The notes under the pieces were generated by a model that saw nothing but the letters and a program-made list of their open reading frames with translations, was not told the origin of the DNA and ran no database searches. A DNA stretch of 64,000 nucleotides from positions 1,674,001 through 1,738,000 of the forward strand of contig JBAOHZ010000009.1 of NCBI GenBank assembly GCA_037045225.1. The letters run 5' to 3'. Positions 26,159-34,596 of the stretch are shown piece by piece. The translations under genes were made by a program, and so were the position numbers. Origin of the DNA: Nitrospira sp. GTDB lineage: Bacteria; Nitrospirota; Nitrospiria; Nitrospirales; Nitrospiraceae. How positions within the stretch are numbered: position 1 is the first letter of the stretch; each line of letters opens with the position of its first letter.

Positions 26159-26557
26159 TTAGGCATCGCTGCGCGGGGTCTCGTTCAATTGTTCATCGTG
26201 GGATGGGTCGCGGTGCAGCCCGTCCAACAACTCCAGCACCCGGTCGGCCCTGGGCCCACTGATGTCCTTCATAAAGATCAGCTCGGGCAAATACCGCAGC
26301 GCCAAGCGTCGGCCCAACTCAGCCCGAACAAACCCACTGGCCTTCGCCAGTCCATCAAACACCAGCCGCTCATCCTTATTTTGTTCCATGGTCGTCACAA
26401 AGACGCGCGCGATACGAAGATCTTTGGTCAACTCCACATCGGTGACGGTGACCGAGCGCACACGCGGATCCTTGATCTTCCGCATCAGGATATCGGCCAC
26501 TTCCATGCGGATCTGGTCCGCCACACGATCGGCTCGGCTATACGTCGATTTGGACAT
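26159..26557 (-). CDS. rbfA: 30S ribosome-binding factor A
   Basis: The 132-residue protein begins MSKSTYSRADRVADQIRMEV and has the KH-like fold region DPRVRSVTVTDVELTKDLRI. AELGRRLALRYLPELIFMKD follows. It assists late 16S rRNA maturation. It lies between the DUF503 gene and truB, as in the standard operon. Confidence 0.95.
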   Translation of the reverse strand: MSKSTYSRADRVADQIRMEVADILMRKIKDPRVRSVTVTDVELTKDLRIARVFVTTMEQNKDERLVFDGLAKASGFVRAELGRRLALRYLPELIFMKDISGPRADRVLELLDGLHRDPSHDEQLNETPRSDA

Positions 26558-26565
26558 GACGTGCC

Positions 26566-26847
26566 TTAGAGCAACTCGATTCGCGAGCGCAACAACTGGA
26601 TCGTCGGCACAGACTGAATCACATTCACAGCTTGATCCAGCACCTGGTTCACGTGCGCAGACTCATTCGCCACGCAAGCCAACCCCAGAATCGCTTTCTG
26701 CCACAAATCCTGATCTCCGACTTCAGCAACCGACAGATTAAACTTGTCTCGCAATCGGGTCTTCAGGCTTTGCAGGACCTGCCGTTTGTCTTTCAGTGAA
26801 TGCCCGTCAGGAATGAACAGCTCAACCGTGCAAAGCCCGACGATCAT
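26566..26847 (-). CDS. DUF503 (YlxP-like) protein
   Basis: The 93-residue protein starts MIVGLCTVELFIPDGHSLKD, continues KRQVLQSLKTRLRDKFNLSV and has the AEVGDQDLWQKAILGLACVA segment. These are the DUF503/YlxP family marks. Family members lie between infB and rbfA in many bacteria and are thought to act near ribosome biogenesis; the biochemical role is not known. The ATG overlaps the infB stop by 4 bp. Confidence 0.93.
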   Translation of the reverse strand: MIVGLCTVELFIPDGHSLKDKRQVLQSLKTRLRDKFNLSVAEVGDQDLWQKAILGLACVANESAHVNQVLDQAVNVIQSVPTIQLLRSRIELL

Positions 26848-29429
26848 GCCCGATGACTTTGCGGTGAGGTCCCACGGTTCACTGGCTCAAGCTTTGCCGC
26901 AATCTTGTCAATGGCGTAGGCCTCGATAATATCGCCGGCCTTGAGGTCATTGAAATTCTCGACCGTGATCCCGCACTCATACCCCTGCTGCACTTCACGC
27001 ACATCATCCTTGAACCGACGGAGCGAGCCCAGCTTGCCCTCATAGGCCACCACGCTGTCTCGAATCACGCGCACACCGACGCTGGCCCGAGAGATGACGC
27101 CATCCACCACGTAACAACCGGCCACCAAGCCGGCCTTGGGAATCGTGAACATCTGCCGCACCTCCGCTCGACCGAGAATACGCTCCTTGAGCGTAGGCTC
27201 GAGCAGGCCCTCCATCGCAGCGCGGATATCGTTGAGCGCATCGTAAATGATGCTGTACAAACGGACATCCACGCCTTCTCGCTCCGCCAACGCCGACGCC
27301 TTTGGCTCCGGCCGAATATTGAACCCGATCACGATGGCCTTGGAAGCTGCTGCCAAGAGAATGTCGGTTTCGGTAATCCCACCCACACCACTGTGCATCA
27401 CTCGCAACTTGACTGCGCCGGCCGGCATTTTTTCCACAGCAGCGGCCAAGGCTTCAGCCGATCCCTGCACATCGGCCTTGATGACGATGGGCAACTCTTT
27501 GACATTCCCCTCTTGAATCTTGGCAAACAGATCGTCCAGGCTGACCTTCGCCGGTCCAGCCAGATCCGCCGCCCGCTGCTTCATGGCCCGTTCCTGCGCA
27601 ATCTCGCGAGCAACGCGCTCATCTTTCACAATGGTGAATAAATCGCCGGCGGACGGCACACCCGGGAGACCGATCACCTCAACTGGAACCGAGGGTCCGG
27701 CCTCCGTCGCCTTACTCCCCGTATCGGTGATCAGTGCGCGAACGCGACCGCTGAAATTGCCGACCACAAATGCATCCCCGACATGGAGCGTCCCGCCCTG
27801 CACTAACACCGTCGCGATCGGTCCGCGCCCACGATCCAGCTTCGCCTCGATGACCAAGCCCTTCGCCATACGTGCCGGATCCGCCTTCAACTCCAACACT
27901 TCCGCCTGCAGGAGAATCATTTCCAACAACTGGTCCAGGCCGGTCCGTTGCTTCGCGGACACTTCAACCATAATCGTGTCACCACCCCAGGGCTCAGGAA
28001 CGAGACCGTGTTCGGTCAGGGCGTTCTTGACACGATCGACATTGGCTCCCGGCTTATCAACCTTATTAATGGCCACGATCAGCGGCACTCCGGCGGCCTT
28101 GGCGTGGTGAATAGCTTCAACCGTCTGCGGCATGACGCCGTCATCGGCGGCCACGACCAGAATGACGATGTCCGTCGCCTTCGCACCACGGGCGCGCATG
28201 GCCGTAAACGCTTCATGACCCGGAGTATCCAGAAAGGTCACCTGCTTGCCGCGAACCCCGACGATATAGGCACCGATATGCTGGGTAATTCCTCCGGCCT
28301 CACCCTCTGCCACTTTGGTCAGCCGAATCGCATCGAGCAAGGATGTTTTCCCGTGATCGACATGCCCCATGATCGTGACGACCGGGGGCCGCAAGACGGC
28401 ATGCTCCTCACCGGACGACTGCGCGGCCTCTTCCAGCAACGCCTCGCCGACCTTTTCCGTCGACACTTCGACCCTGGTGCCATACTCTTCGGCAATCAAG
28501 GAGGCTGCCTCGAGATTGATCGACTGGTTGAAGGTCACCATCTGCCCCATCTCCATCAGCTTCCGGACCACGTCCGCAGGCCGCTGACCGATGAGTTCCG
28601 CGAATTCCTTAACGCTCACTCCTGCGCTCAATTTCACGCTTTTCTTTCTCGGCTTGGTGACTTCCGTTGGCGAGGCATGGTGAATATGCTTGGATCGGTC
28701 TTCGCGCCGCTGCACCGGGATTGCCCGCAGATCTCCCCATCGAGTGGCGTCGTTCTTAAACTTGGCTTCATCTTCCTCACGAGTGCGCGGAGCCTTCTTG
28801 GCCTTTTTCAATTTTTCGCGCGCCGCAGCCTCAGCCTCCATGGCCTCGACCGCCGCAGTTTTCTTCTTCGCCGTCACCAGCGCGTCGGGCGGAGGAGGCA
28901 CGACCGGAGGCGCCTGAACCGGCTTTACCTGCGGTTCCTCCGACACAGTCACGACGGGCGGCTGGACGATTACCTCATCAGCCGGAGCCGATTCAACTGG
29001 AGCGGCTTCCAGCCCATCCACCTCAGCGCCGGTCACCGGCACGTCCGGCCCAGCAGGCACGGTCGGCGCAAAAGCCGCCTCAGCCGCCGCCAGCGATGCT
29101 GCTGTGTCCTCAACCCCCTCTTCTCTTTTTTTCTTAATGAGGATGCGCTTCTTATCAGGCTTCTGTGGCTCCTCGTGCGCGATCGTGTGCCCTCGCTCGT
29201 GAGACGCCCCCGCCTCTCTTGACGAACGCACCATCTTTTTTGCCTCATGCGCGCCGGGCGCCGCCTCACCGCTCCTCACCTTCGAGGTCAGCTTCTCCAG
29301 GGCCACACGAACCGAATCGTCATCCAAGGCGCTGCTGTGGGACGCCACCGGAATGCCGAGCCGTTTCAGTTCAGGAATCAGCTCCCGATTTTCCATCCCC
29401 AGCTGCTTTGCTAATTCGTACACGCGCAT
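26844..29429 (-). CDS. infB: Translation initiation factor IF-2
   Basis: The 861-residue protein has an IF2_N segment at residues 1-50, a Lys/Glu/Ala/Pro-rich variable region to about residue 250, and a second IF2_N-like segment (VKEFAELIGQRPADVVRKLM). The GTPase domain follows with G1 GHVDHGKTSLLDAIR, G3 DTPGHEAF and G4 NKVDKPGA. Domains II to IV complete it (GCYVVDGVISRASVGVRVIR, ECGITVENFNDLKAGDIIEA). IF-2 positions initiator tRNA on the 30S subunit. It lies 63 bp after nusA. Confidence 0.97.
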   Translation of the reverse strand: MRVYELAKQLGMENRELIPELKRLGIPVASHSSALDDDSVRVALEKLTSKVRSGEAAPGAHEAKKMVRSSREAGASHERGHTIAHEEPQKPDKKRILIKKKREEGVEDTAASLAAAEAAFAPTVPAGPDVPVTGAEVDGLEAAPVESAPADEVIVQPPVVTVSEEPQVKPVQAPPVVPPPPDALVTAKKKTAAVEAMEAEAAAREKLKKAKKAPRTREEDEAKFKNDATRWGDLRAIPVQRREDRSKHIHHASPTEVTKPRKKSVKLSAGVSVKEFAELIGQRPADVVRKLMEMGQMVTFNQSINLEAASLIAEEYGTRVEVSTEKVGEALLEEAAQSSGEEHAVLRPPVVTIMGHVDHGKTSLLDAIRLTKVAEGEAGGITQHIGAYIVGVRGKQVTFLDTPGHEAFTAMRARGAKATDIVILVVAADDGVMPQTVEAIHHAKAAGVPLIVAINKVDKPGANVDRVKNALTEHGLVPEPWGGDTIMVEVSAKQRTGLDQLLEMILLQAEVLELKADPARMAKGLVIEAKLDRGRGPIATVLVQGGTLHVGDAFVVGNFSGRVRALITDTGSKATEAGPSVPVEVIGLPGVPSAGDLFTIVKDERVAREIAQERAMKQRAADLAGPAKVSLDDLFAKIQEGNVKELPIVIKADVQGSAEALAAAVEKMPAGAVKLRVMHSGVGGITETDILLAAASKAIVIGFNIRPEPKASALAEREGVDVRLYSIIYDALNDIRAAMEGLLEPTLKERILGRAEVRQMFTIPKAGLVAGCYVVDGVISRASVGVRVIRDSVVAYEGKLGSLRRFKDDVREVQQGYECGITVENFNDLKAGDIIEAYAIDKIAAKLEPVNRGTSPQSHRA

Positions 29430-29492
29430 ACAGTACCGCTCAGCTCCACCCGCTTAATTAATTGCCATTCAGCCCGTGAATGTCGAGTCGCT

Positions 29493-30632
29493 TTATTCCG
29501 CCTGTTGCGCGGCAGCCCGCGCTTCATCCTGCTGGCGTTGCGCCTCGGTTTCTTCTGCCAGGGCCGCCTTGATGTCCCGATCCCGCTCTGCCTTTTCCTT
29601 CTCGTATTCGGTCGCGCTGATGATATCGATCTTCCAGCCGGTCAGGCGCGCGGCCAAGCGTACATTTTGTCCGTTTTTCCCGATGGCCAGAGACAACTGC
29701 GAATCGGCCACCACGACCAGAGCGGACTTCTTTTCTTCATCGATGCCAACCTTCTCGATTGTGGCCGGATTCAAGGCCTCGGCGATAAAGACCCGCGGAT
29801 CCTGCGTCCACGTAATGATGTCGATCTTTTCCCCGCGCAGCTCACGAACCACAGCCTGCACACGCGACCCCTTGATGCCGACACAAGCCCCCACCGGATC
29901 CACCGCCTTGTCCCGGGACGAGACCGCAATTTTGGTACGGTCGCCAGGCTCCCGCACGATCGACTTGATCTCCACGATCTTTTCGCCGACTTCCGGGACC
30001 TCAAGCTCGAACATTTTTGCCACAAACTGCGGGTGACTGCGAGAAAGAATGACCTGCACATCCTTCGGGGTACGACGCACCTCCAGCAGCAAAGCCTTCA
30101 CGCGATCTCCACGCCGATACGTTTCACGCGGGATCTGCTCCTGAATGGGAAGAATCGCTTCCGTTTTGCCGAGATCGACCAGAAAGTTCCGGCGCTCCAT
30201 GCCGAGAATAATACCGTTCACCAGATCGCCTTGCCTGGTCGAGTATTCCTTCTGAACCGCTTCCCACTCCGCCTCGCGCACCTTCTGGAAAATGACCTGC
30301 TTCGCCGTTTGCGCGGCGATGCGGCCCAACTCATCCATCTCGATCAGGGAACCGATCTCATCACCGACTTCCGCGCCCTCGTCATATTGGCGCGCTTCCT
30401 TCAGGGAGATTTCCGCTTTCGGGTTGGCCACCGTATCGACAATGATTTTCTTCGAGACGACCGAGATTTCACCGGTCTTCGGATCGATTTCTACTTGAAT
30501 GTTTTCCGCCTGACCAAATCGTTTCTTGGCAGCGGTTTGAAGGGCTGACTCGATCGCGCCAATGACCCTGGCCTTATCGATCCCTTTTTGACGGCCGATT
30601 TCATCGATGACGGCGATCAACTCTCGGTTCAT
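29493..30632 (-). CDS. nusA: Transcription termination/antitermination factor NusA
   Basis: The 379-residue protein has the N-terminal RNA-polymerase-binding domain (residues 1-125), an S1 domain (GDLVNGIILGMERRNFLVDL) and two KH domains (DPVGACVGIKGSRVQAVVRE, SLAIGKNGQNVRLAARLTGW). It ends shortly after KH2 and lacks the acidic repeats of enterobacterial NusA. NusA slows RNA polymerase and modulates termination. It lies between rimP and infB. Confidence 0.97.
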   Translation of the reverse strand: MNRELIAVIDEIGRQKGIDKARVIGAIESALQTAAKKRFGQAENIQVEIDPKTGEISVVSKKIIVDTVANPKAEISLKEARQYDEGAEVGDEIGSLIEMDELGRIAAQTAKQVIFQKVREAEWEAVQKEYSTRQGDLVNGIILGMERRNFLVDLGKTEAILPIQEQIPRETYRRGDRVKALLLEVRRTPKDVQVILSRSHPQFVAKMFELEVPEVGEKIVEIKSIVREPGDRTKIAVSSRDKAVDPVGACVGIKGSRVQAVVRELRGEKIDIITWTQDPRVFIAEALNPATIEKVGIDEEKKSALVVVADSQLSLAIGKNGQNVRLAARLTGWKIDIISATEYEKEKAERDRDIKAALAEETEAQRQQDEARAAAQQAE

Positions 30633-30674
30633 AGCTCACACCTCATGGTTAACACATCACCCCGGCACCTGTTG

Positions 30675-31193
30675 CTACGAGAACTCCACCTTCCGCCGCG
30701 CCAGGGCGATTTGATCAAACTCAACTCGGATAGTCTCCGTGGCTTTCTTCTGCTGAATGGCAAGGACCACTCCACGATCGTCCACTTCGGCCACTGTGCC
30801 CACCAGCCGCCACTGCGTCTGGATGGGCTCGCGCAATTTGAGCGTCACCGGCTTTCCGATCAGGCGCCGATAGTCCGACACGCTCCGCAAGGGACGATCC
30901 AGTCCTGGCGACGAAATTTCCAGCGTATAGGCATGAGGAAACGGATCAATCACATCAAGCGCCGGACTCAACGAGCGATGCGCCTGCTCACAGTCCGTCA
31001 ACGTGATCCCTCCGGGCTTATCGATGAATACACGGATGACCGTCCTCGGCCCCTGACCGACACAAACGGCCTCGACCAACTCCAGCCCATGCGACTGCAA
31101 AATAGGAGCGGCGACTTCTTGAACACGGAGATTTAACGCCTCCGCGCGTTTCACTGCCGGCTTCCCTGCCGAAATCACTCCCGTGTCATTCAT
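30675..31193 (-). CDS. rimP: Ribosome maturation factor RimP
   Basis: The 172-residue protein has the RimP N-terminal domain (APILQSHGLELVEAVCVGQG, VIRVFIDKPGGITLTDCEQA) and the C-terminal SH3-like domain. ALDVIDPFPHAYTLEISSPG followed by LDRPL is the family signature. It acts in 30S maturation. It is the first gene of the rimP-nusA-infB operon; the ATG is 18 bp downstream of the terminator-like hairpin at 31212-31235. Confidence 0.95.
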   Translation of the reverse strand: MNDTGVISAGKPAVKRAEALNLRVQEVAAPILQSHGLELVEAVCVGQGPRTVIRVFIDKPGGITLTDCEQAHRSLSPALDVIDPFPHAYTLEISSPGLDRPLRSVSDYRRLIGKPVTLKLREPIQTQWRLVGTVAEVDDRGVVLAIQQKKATETIRVEFDQIALARRKVEFS

Positions 31194-31211
31194 AGAAAAA
31201 GTTGCTCAAAC

Positions 31212-31235
31212 AAAAAAGTGGGCCTTGGCCCACTT
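31212..31235 (-). terminator. Rho-independent terminator (or leader hairpin of rimP)
   Basis: On the minus strand AAGTGGGCC, AA, GGCCCACTT is followed by T residues (31212-31215) that extend the final TT of the stem. It ends the DUF192-to-transaminase operon, but it lies after the promoter-like sequence at 31246-31274 and so might also regulate the rimP operon. Confidence 0.8.
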
Positions 31236-31245
31236 ACAGCGCGAG

Positions 31246-31274
31246 ACCTTACCATGCCATAGGAGTGAAAGCAA
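31246..31274 (-). promoter_or_regulatory. Possible promoter of the rimP-nusA-infB operon
   Basis: TTGCTT (31269-31274), 17 bp, TAAGGT (31246-31251) on the minus strand. A transcript would start near 31239, immediately before the terminator hairpin. Confidence 0.4.
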
Positions 31275-31281
31275 GGGGACG

Positions 31282-32121
31282 CTAGCCGACCAGCGCTTCC
31301 AAACGGCGGGACAACAGCTGAGAAATAGGCCCGGGCGATCCGGCACCGATCGACTTTCCATCGACACCCACGACCGGCAACACTTCCACCGTCGTGCCCG
31401 TCAAAAACACTTCCGACGCCATGCGCAATTCGCCTAGAGAGGGACACACTTCGACGACCGGGATCCCTTCTTTGCGTGCCAACTCCAATACGATCGTGCG
31501 CGTCACCCCGGACAAAATCCTAGGGCCCTCCGGTGCGGTGTAAATAGTTCCGTTCCGCACGATCATGACATTGCTGACCGAACCTTCCGTGACAGCCCCC
31601 TCTCGGACCAAAATCGCCTCAAACACCCCCGCTTCCTTGGCCCGCTGCCGCGCCAGGACGTTTGCCAAGAGGTTCACGCTCTTGATATCGCACCGCCCCC
31701 ACCGGATATCCTCGACTGAGATCGCCTGGACCCCGGCCGTACGAACGGAAGGATCCAGCAGATGAAGCTCACGGAAGGTCAGAACGGTGGTCGGTACGGA
31801 TGATGCCGGGAATGGGTGATCGCGGGGGGCCTGTCCACGAGTGATTTGCAGATAAATTTTGGTGTCAGCAAATTGGCTCCGCTGCAGACCTTCCTGAATC
31901 AAAGACGCCCATTGCGTCCTCGTATACCCGCTCGACAGCTGCAATGCCTGAGCGCTCCGCTCGAGTCGAGCCAGATGCGCGTCCAAGGCAAAAGGCTGTC
32001 GGCGATAGGTCCGAATGACTTCGTAGACCCCGTCACCGAACTGAAACCCCCGATCCTCAATACTGACAACCGCATCAGCCAGTAGACCGAAACGGCCATT
32101 CACACAGGCAATGTCAGGCAT
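31282..32121 (-). CDS. dat: Class IV aminotransferase, D-amino-acid transaminase-like
   Basis: The 279-residue fold type IV PLP enzyme has SIEDRGFQFGDGVYEVIRTY near the N-terminus and the catalytic Lys in RWGRCDIKSVNLLANVLARQ. The phosphate site is in EGSVSNVMIVRNGTIYT, and SGVTRTIVLELARKEG follows. The RCDIKSxNLL stretch matches D-alanine aminotransferases better than branched-chain enzymes, but lyase (PabC) or branched-chain activity cannot be excluded. It would interconvert D-alanine and D-glutamate with 2-oxo acids. It is the last gene of a four-gene operon closed by the terminator at 31212-31235. Confidence 0.85.
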   Translation of the reverse strand: MPDIACVNGRFGLLADAVVSIEDRGFQFGDGVYEVIRTYRRQPFALDAHLARLERSAQALQLSSGYTRTQWASLIQEGLQRSQFADTKIYLQITRGQAPRDHPFPASSVPTTVLTFRELHLLDPSVRTAGVQAISVEDIRWGRCDIKSVNLLANVLARQRAKEAGVFEAILVREGAVTEGSVSNVMIVRNGTIYTAPEGPRILSGVTRTIVLELARKEGIPVVEVCPSLGELRMASEVFLTGTTVEVLPVVGVDGKSIGAGSPGPISQLLSRRLEALVG

Positions 32122-32149
32122 GCCTCAGTTCTCATCGCCTCCCGCCGCG

Positions 32150-32482
32150 TTACGACACCATCACGTAGAAAATTTGCCGGTCCTCAGCCGTGAATTTCCA
32201 CCCCATCCGCTTTTCAAATACCAACCGGTGGGTCCCGACGACCATCGGCTTGAACTCAAACGTACGCTGCCCCGCATCGACCGCATTATTGCTGGCCGTG
32301 CGGAGAAAATCGTCCTCGACCAGGGGCATGACGGTGGCGTCGTAGGCGGGAACCCATAACTCCCCACGCGTGCGGTCCTCCCACAGCCGAATGTGCACCG
32401 ATGCCCCCACCCGGGCCTTGAGTATCTTCGCCCCCGGTTCCTGCTCAGTCCCGGTGGGCACTGCCTTGCTTAATGGACTCAT
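32150..32482 (-). CDS. Chagasin-like (I42 family) protease-inhibitor domain protein
   Basis: The 110-residue protein has no evident signal peptide. Its C-terminal half, AGQRTFEFKPMVVGTHRLVF followed by EKRMGWKF, resembles the G-x-x-x-F-x-F ... G-x-x-x-L-x-F and R-P-W-like loops of chagasin-type inhibitors of cysteine peptidases. The usual NPTTGY loop is not visible; the equivalent region reads ELWVPAYDATVMPL, so inhibitory activity is uncertain. The ATG has GGAG about 6 nt upstream. It lies between the Rieske ferredoxin and the transaminase. Confidence 0.6.
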   Translation of the reverse strand: MSPLSKAVPTGTEQEPGAKILKARVGASVHIRLWEDRTRGELWVPAYDATVMPLVEDDFLRTASNNAVDAGQRTFEFKPMVVGTHRLVFEKRMGWKFTAEDRQIFYVMVS

Positions 32483-32520
32483 AGTACTCTCCTACAAATC
32501 CCAGGCACTCTTGCCAGGAG

Positions 32521-32838
32521 CTATACCTTGCGCCGCCCCCCGACAAACACCTGTCCATCCTCTACCCGCACATCATAGCTACCGACGCAGTAACCTCCTC
32601 CGTCGGTCCCTTGCCCATTGCGAATATCAAACTTCAAGTCATGCCAAGGACAGGAAACAACATGTCCCTTCACACGCCCCTTATTCAGGGGCCCCCCTTC
32701 ATGCGGGCATTCATTATAAATGGCGTGAAACTGGCCCTCGATATTAAACACCGCAATGGCCCGCTCCTTGACCGTGACAACCTTGACCTGGCCAGGGAGA
32801 ATGTCCTCAACCTTGGCCACGTACTGAAACCCTTCCAT
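32521..32838 (-). CDS. Rieske [2Fe-2S] ferredoxin
   Basis: The 105-residue soluble protein has the two-part Rieske cluster site CPHEGGPL and CPWHDLKFDIRNG, giving CxH plus CxxH ligands. It begins MEGFQYVAKVEDILPGQVKV, typical of NirD/ferredoxin-type Rieske proteins. It would carry electrons to a partner oxygenase or reductase in the cytoplasm. The start ATG 32838 was chosen because the domain begins there; the upstream in-frame extension runs inside the DUF192 gene. It lies 17 bp after the DUF192 gene. Confidence 0.92.
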   Translation of the reverse strand: MEGFQYVAKVEDILPGQVKVVTVKERAIAVFNIEGQFHAIYNECPHEGGPLNKGRVKGHVVSCPWHDLKFDIRNGQGTDGGGYCVGSYDVRVEDGQVFVGGRRKV

Positions 32839-32855
32839 AAGACGACTCCGATTCC

Positions 32856-33353
32856 TTACATGCGAAGCGTAAACTTGAGTTCCATCCCCGTCGTGATGCC
32901 CGCGCGCCGGATGGAGCCCGCCTCGGCCTCGATGAGGTACCGAACCGGCTCGGGGGGAGGCCCGTACAACGGACAGGGGTCCTTCTCGCAGGGGGGAACC
33001 TGCTCTAAGAGGTGCACCACATGGTGGCTCTCGTCGATCCACACCATATCGACGGCGATACGAAACTGTCTCGTCTGCACGCGATGCAGCCCGGTCGACT
33101 CAAAGATATAAAGCATCCCTGTATCGGCTGGCAATCCTTCGCGAAACGCGAGCCCGAACAGCAATTTTTCAGGCGTACTGGCCACTTCGGTTTCCATGGT
33201 CTTTCCATTCGGAAACTCGACGAGAATGAGCTCGGATTCCTTCGGCCCCCCAAGAAACAGGATCACACTCACCAGTAAAATGAGCAAGAGCGCAAACGTT
33301 ACAATTTTCTTGCGACGCTGCTCCGACTCGGCAGCACTCACGCGCGTCACCAT
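32856..33353 (-). CDS. DUF192 membrane-anchored protein
   Basis: The 165-residue protein has one N-terminal membrane segment (residues about 18-37) after a basic stretch, then a DUF192 domain. The domain shows TEVASTPEKLLFGLAFREGL, a DTGMLYIFESTGLH region and IAVDMVWIDESHHVVHLLEQ followed by a C-x4-C pair (PPCEKDPCPL). DUF192 proteins are small periplasmic or cytoplasmic proteins without an established function. The ATG at 33353 was taken; an in-frame TTG lies 6 bp upstream. It is the first gene of the operon with Rieske, inhibitor and transaminase genes. Confidence 0.88.
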   Translation of the reverse strand: MVTRVSAAESEQRRKKIVTFALLLILLVSVILFLGGPKESELILVEFPNGKTMETEVASTPEKLLFGLAFREGLPADTGMLYIFESTGLHRVQTRQFRIAVDMVWIDESHHVVHLLEQVPPCEKDPCPLYGPPPEPVRYLIEAEAGSIRRAGITTGMELKFTLRM

Positions 33354-33477
33354 AACCAAATGTCGTCGGACATGGATGCATCCTCATGTGATCGCACACG
33401 CGCAGAGCCGCATGTACATTGGGCCCAAAGCCCCATGACTTTCCGAGCGCTAGGCCTTCTTCCCGAGTCTCATTCTG

Positions 33478-33507
33478 TTGACTTGCCGAAGAACGGCAGC
33501 ATAGAAT
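33478..33507 (+). promoter_or_regulatory. Sigma-70 promoter for the ferredoxin gene
   Basis: TTGACT (33478-33483), 18-bp spacer, TAGAAT (33502-33507). The spacer contains an inverted repeat (TGCCG/CGGCA), and the 80-nt leader has a second imperfect inverted repeat (about 33517-33552), so regulation is possible. Confidence 0.7.
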
Positions 33508-33595
33508 GCGGACCTGTTTCGTCGCGAACTATGGTCGCGGCGACACGAAATTGTCAACATCTTATCCGTCATTTAGGAACTAGGAGGCACAGGCC

Positions 33596-33943
33596 ATGGC
33601 GCTTCTGATCACCGATGAGTGTATTTCCTGCGGGGCATGCCTGCCAGAATGTCCCAACGAAGCGATCTTCGAAACGCGTAGCGACGCCGAAGGGAAGGGC
33701 AACCATGTCGGCGACGGACAGGGAGTCGGCGACAATATTTATGTCATCACTCATGATCGTTGCACCGAGTGCGTCGGACACTTCGACGAACCTCAATGCG
33801 CAGCGGTCTGCCCGGTCGACAATTGCTGCATCGCCGACCCGGCCTATCCGGAAACCACCGACGTGCTCCTGGACAAAGCTAAGACCTTGAATCCTGACAA
33901 GGAAATTGACGCCGCCAAGGTGTGGAGCGGCGTTCGCAACTAA
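33596..33943 (+). CDS. 2[4Fe-4S] ferredoxin (YfhL-like)
   Basis: The 115-residue protein starts MALLITDECISCGACLPECP, holding the first CxxCxxCxxxCP cluster site. The second site is CTECVGHFDEPQCAAVCPVD, with an 8-residue insertion between Cys positions as in YfhL/FdxA-like ferredoxins. A middle insert (residues 25-50) is Gly/Asp-rich. It would transfer low-potential electrons. TAGGAGG lies upstream of the ATG, and a UUCG hairpin terminator follows. Confidence 0.93.
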   Translation: MALLITDECISCGACLPECPNEAIFETRSDAEGKGNHVGDGQGVGDNIYVITHDRCTECVGHFDEPQCAAVCPVDNCCIADPAYPETTDVLLDKAKTLNPDKEIDAAKVWSGVRN

Positions 33944-33976
33944 TTACCACCTACGATCGTCATATAGATGGCAGCG

Positions 33977-34006
33977 CGAAGGCTCCTTCGGGAGCCTTCG
34001 TCATTT
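33977..34006 (+). terminator. Rho-independent terminator of the ferredoxin gene
   Basis: A 10-bp stem (33977-33986 with 33991-34000) closes a UUCG tetraloop and is followed by TCATTTT. Confidence 0.88.
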
Positions 34007-34155
34007 TCGGATATGTGCAAACCGTCAACTTTATGGCTTTCCCGGATCGATCGCTGTAGACTTTAAGAGATGTGCGGCCTGCGCAGGCCAATTCCCCTTC
34101 TATCCTGGCCTCGCTGCATTCCGCCTCTTCGCCACCCTCTCAACGGGAGGTGCAT

Positions 34156-34491
34156 ATGACACGCGTGACTCTCCTGCTCCTATTCGGCCTCCTCGCCATA
34201 GCTTCGCTTCCCATCCAAGCCATCGCCGAAACGGGAGATATCGGCACCATCATAGAAAGCTTCGTGGCGAAACAATTCCCGGATGCCACCAACCACTTCT
34301 GGATCGTGAACGACACACAATGGGACGGTGACGAAATGATCGTGGACATGAACGCGATTGTGACGGAACAGCGGCAGGCAGCCCCTATAGCAAGCCGCTT
34401 CTTGCTCCTGATTGTGGCAGGTAGACTGAAGGGTATTCAGAGCATCCCCCTGGACGCTGCAGCCGAATGCCATCCGGAGCAGGAAGCCTAG
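34156..34491 (+). CDS. Small secreted protein of unknown function
   Basis: The 111-residue protein has a signal peptide (residues 1-25, ending AIAE). The mature part has IIESFVAKQFPDATNHFWIV and WDGDEMIVDMNAIVTEQ. It ends with one Cys near the C-terminus. The ATG at 34156 has GGGAGGTG directly upstream; earlier in-frame codons belong to non-coding sequence. No family is recognised. It converges with the cupredoxin gene, with a 16-bp hairpin between them. Confidence 0.75.
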   Translation: MTRVTLLLLFGLLAIASLPIQAIAETGDIGTIIESFVAKQFPDATNHFWIVNDTQWDGDEMIVDMNAIVTEQRQAAPIASRFLLLIVAGRLKGIQSIPLDAAAECHPEQEA

Positions 34492-34536
34492 GAAATAAAC
34501 ATTTCCGCGCCATCAACCAGCAGGCGCTCGATACAA

Positions 34537-34572
34537 CAACGCCCCATCTGCATCACTGCAGATGGGGCGTTG
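34537..34572. terminator. Long perfect hairpin between convergent genes, likely bidirectional terminator
   Basis: A perfect 16-bp stem (34537-34552 with 34557-34572) with loop TCAC. It has no long T-run on either side, so termination efficiency is uncertain. Confidence 0.7.
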
Positions 34573-34596
34573 CACTATCGTCACTTCAAACGTCGA

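Noticed and set aside
27948..29222. 424-codon plus-strand open frame opposite infB
   Set aside because: The infB GTPase domain on the minus strand explains the sequence.
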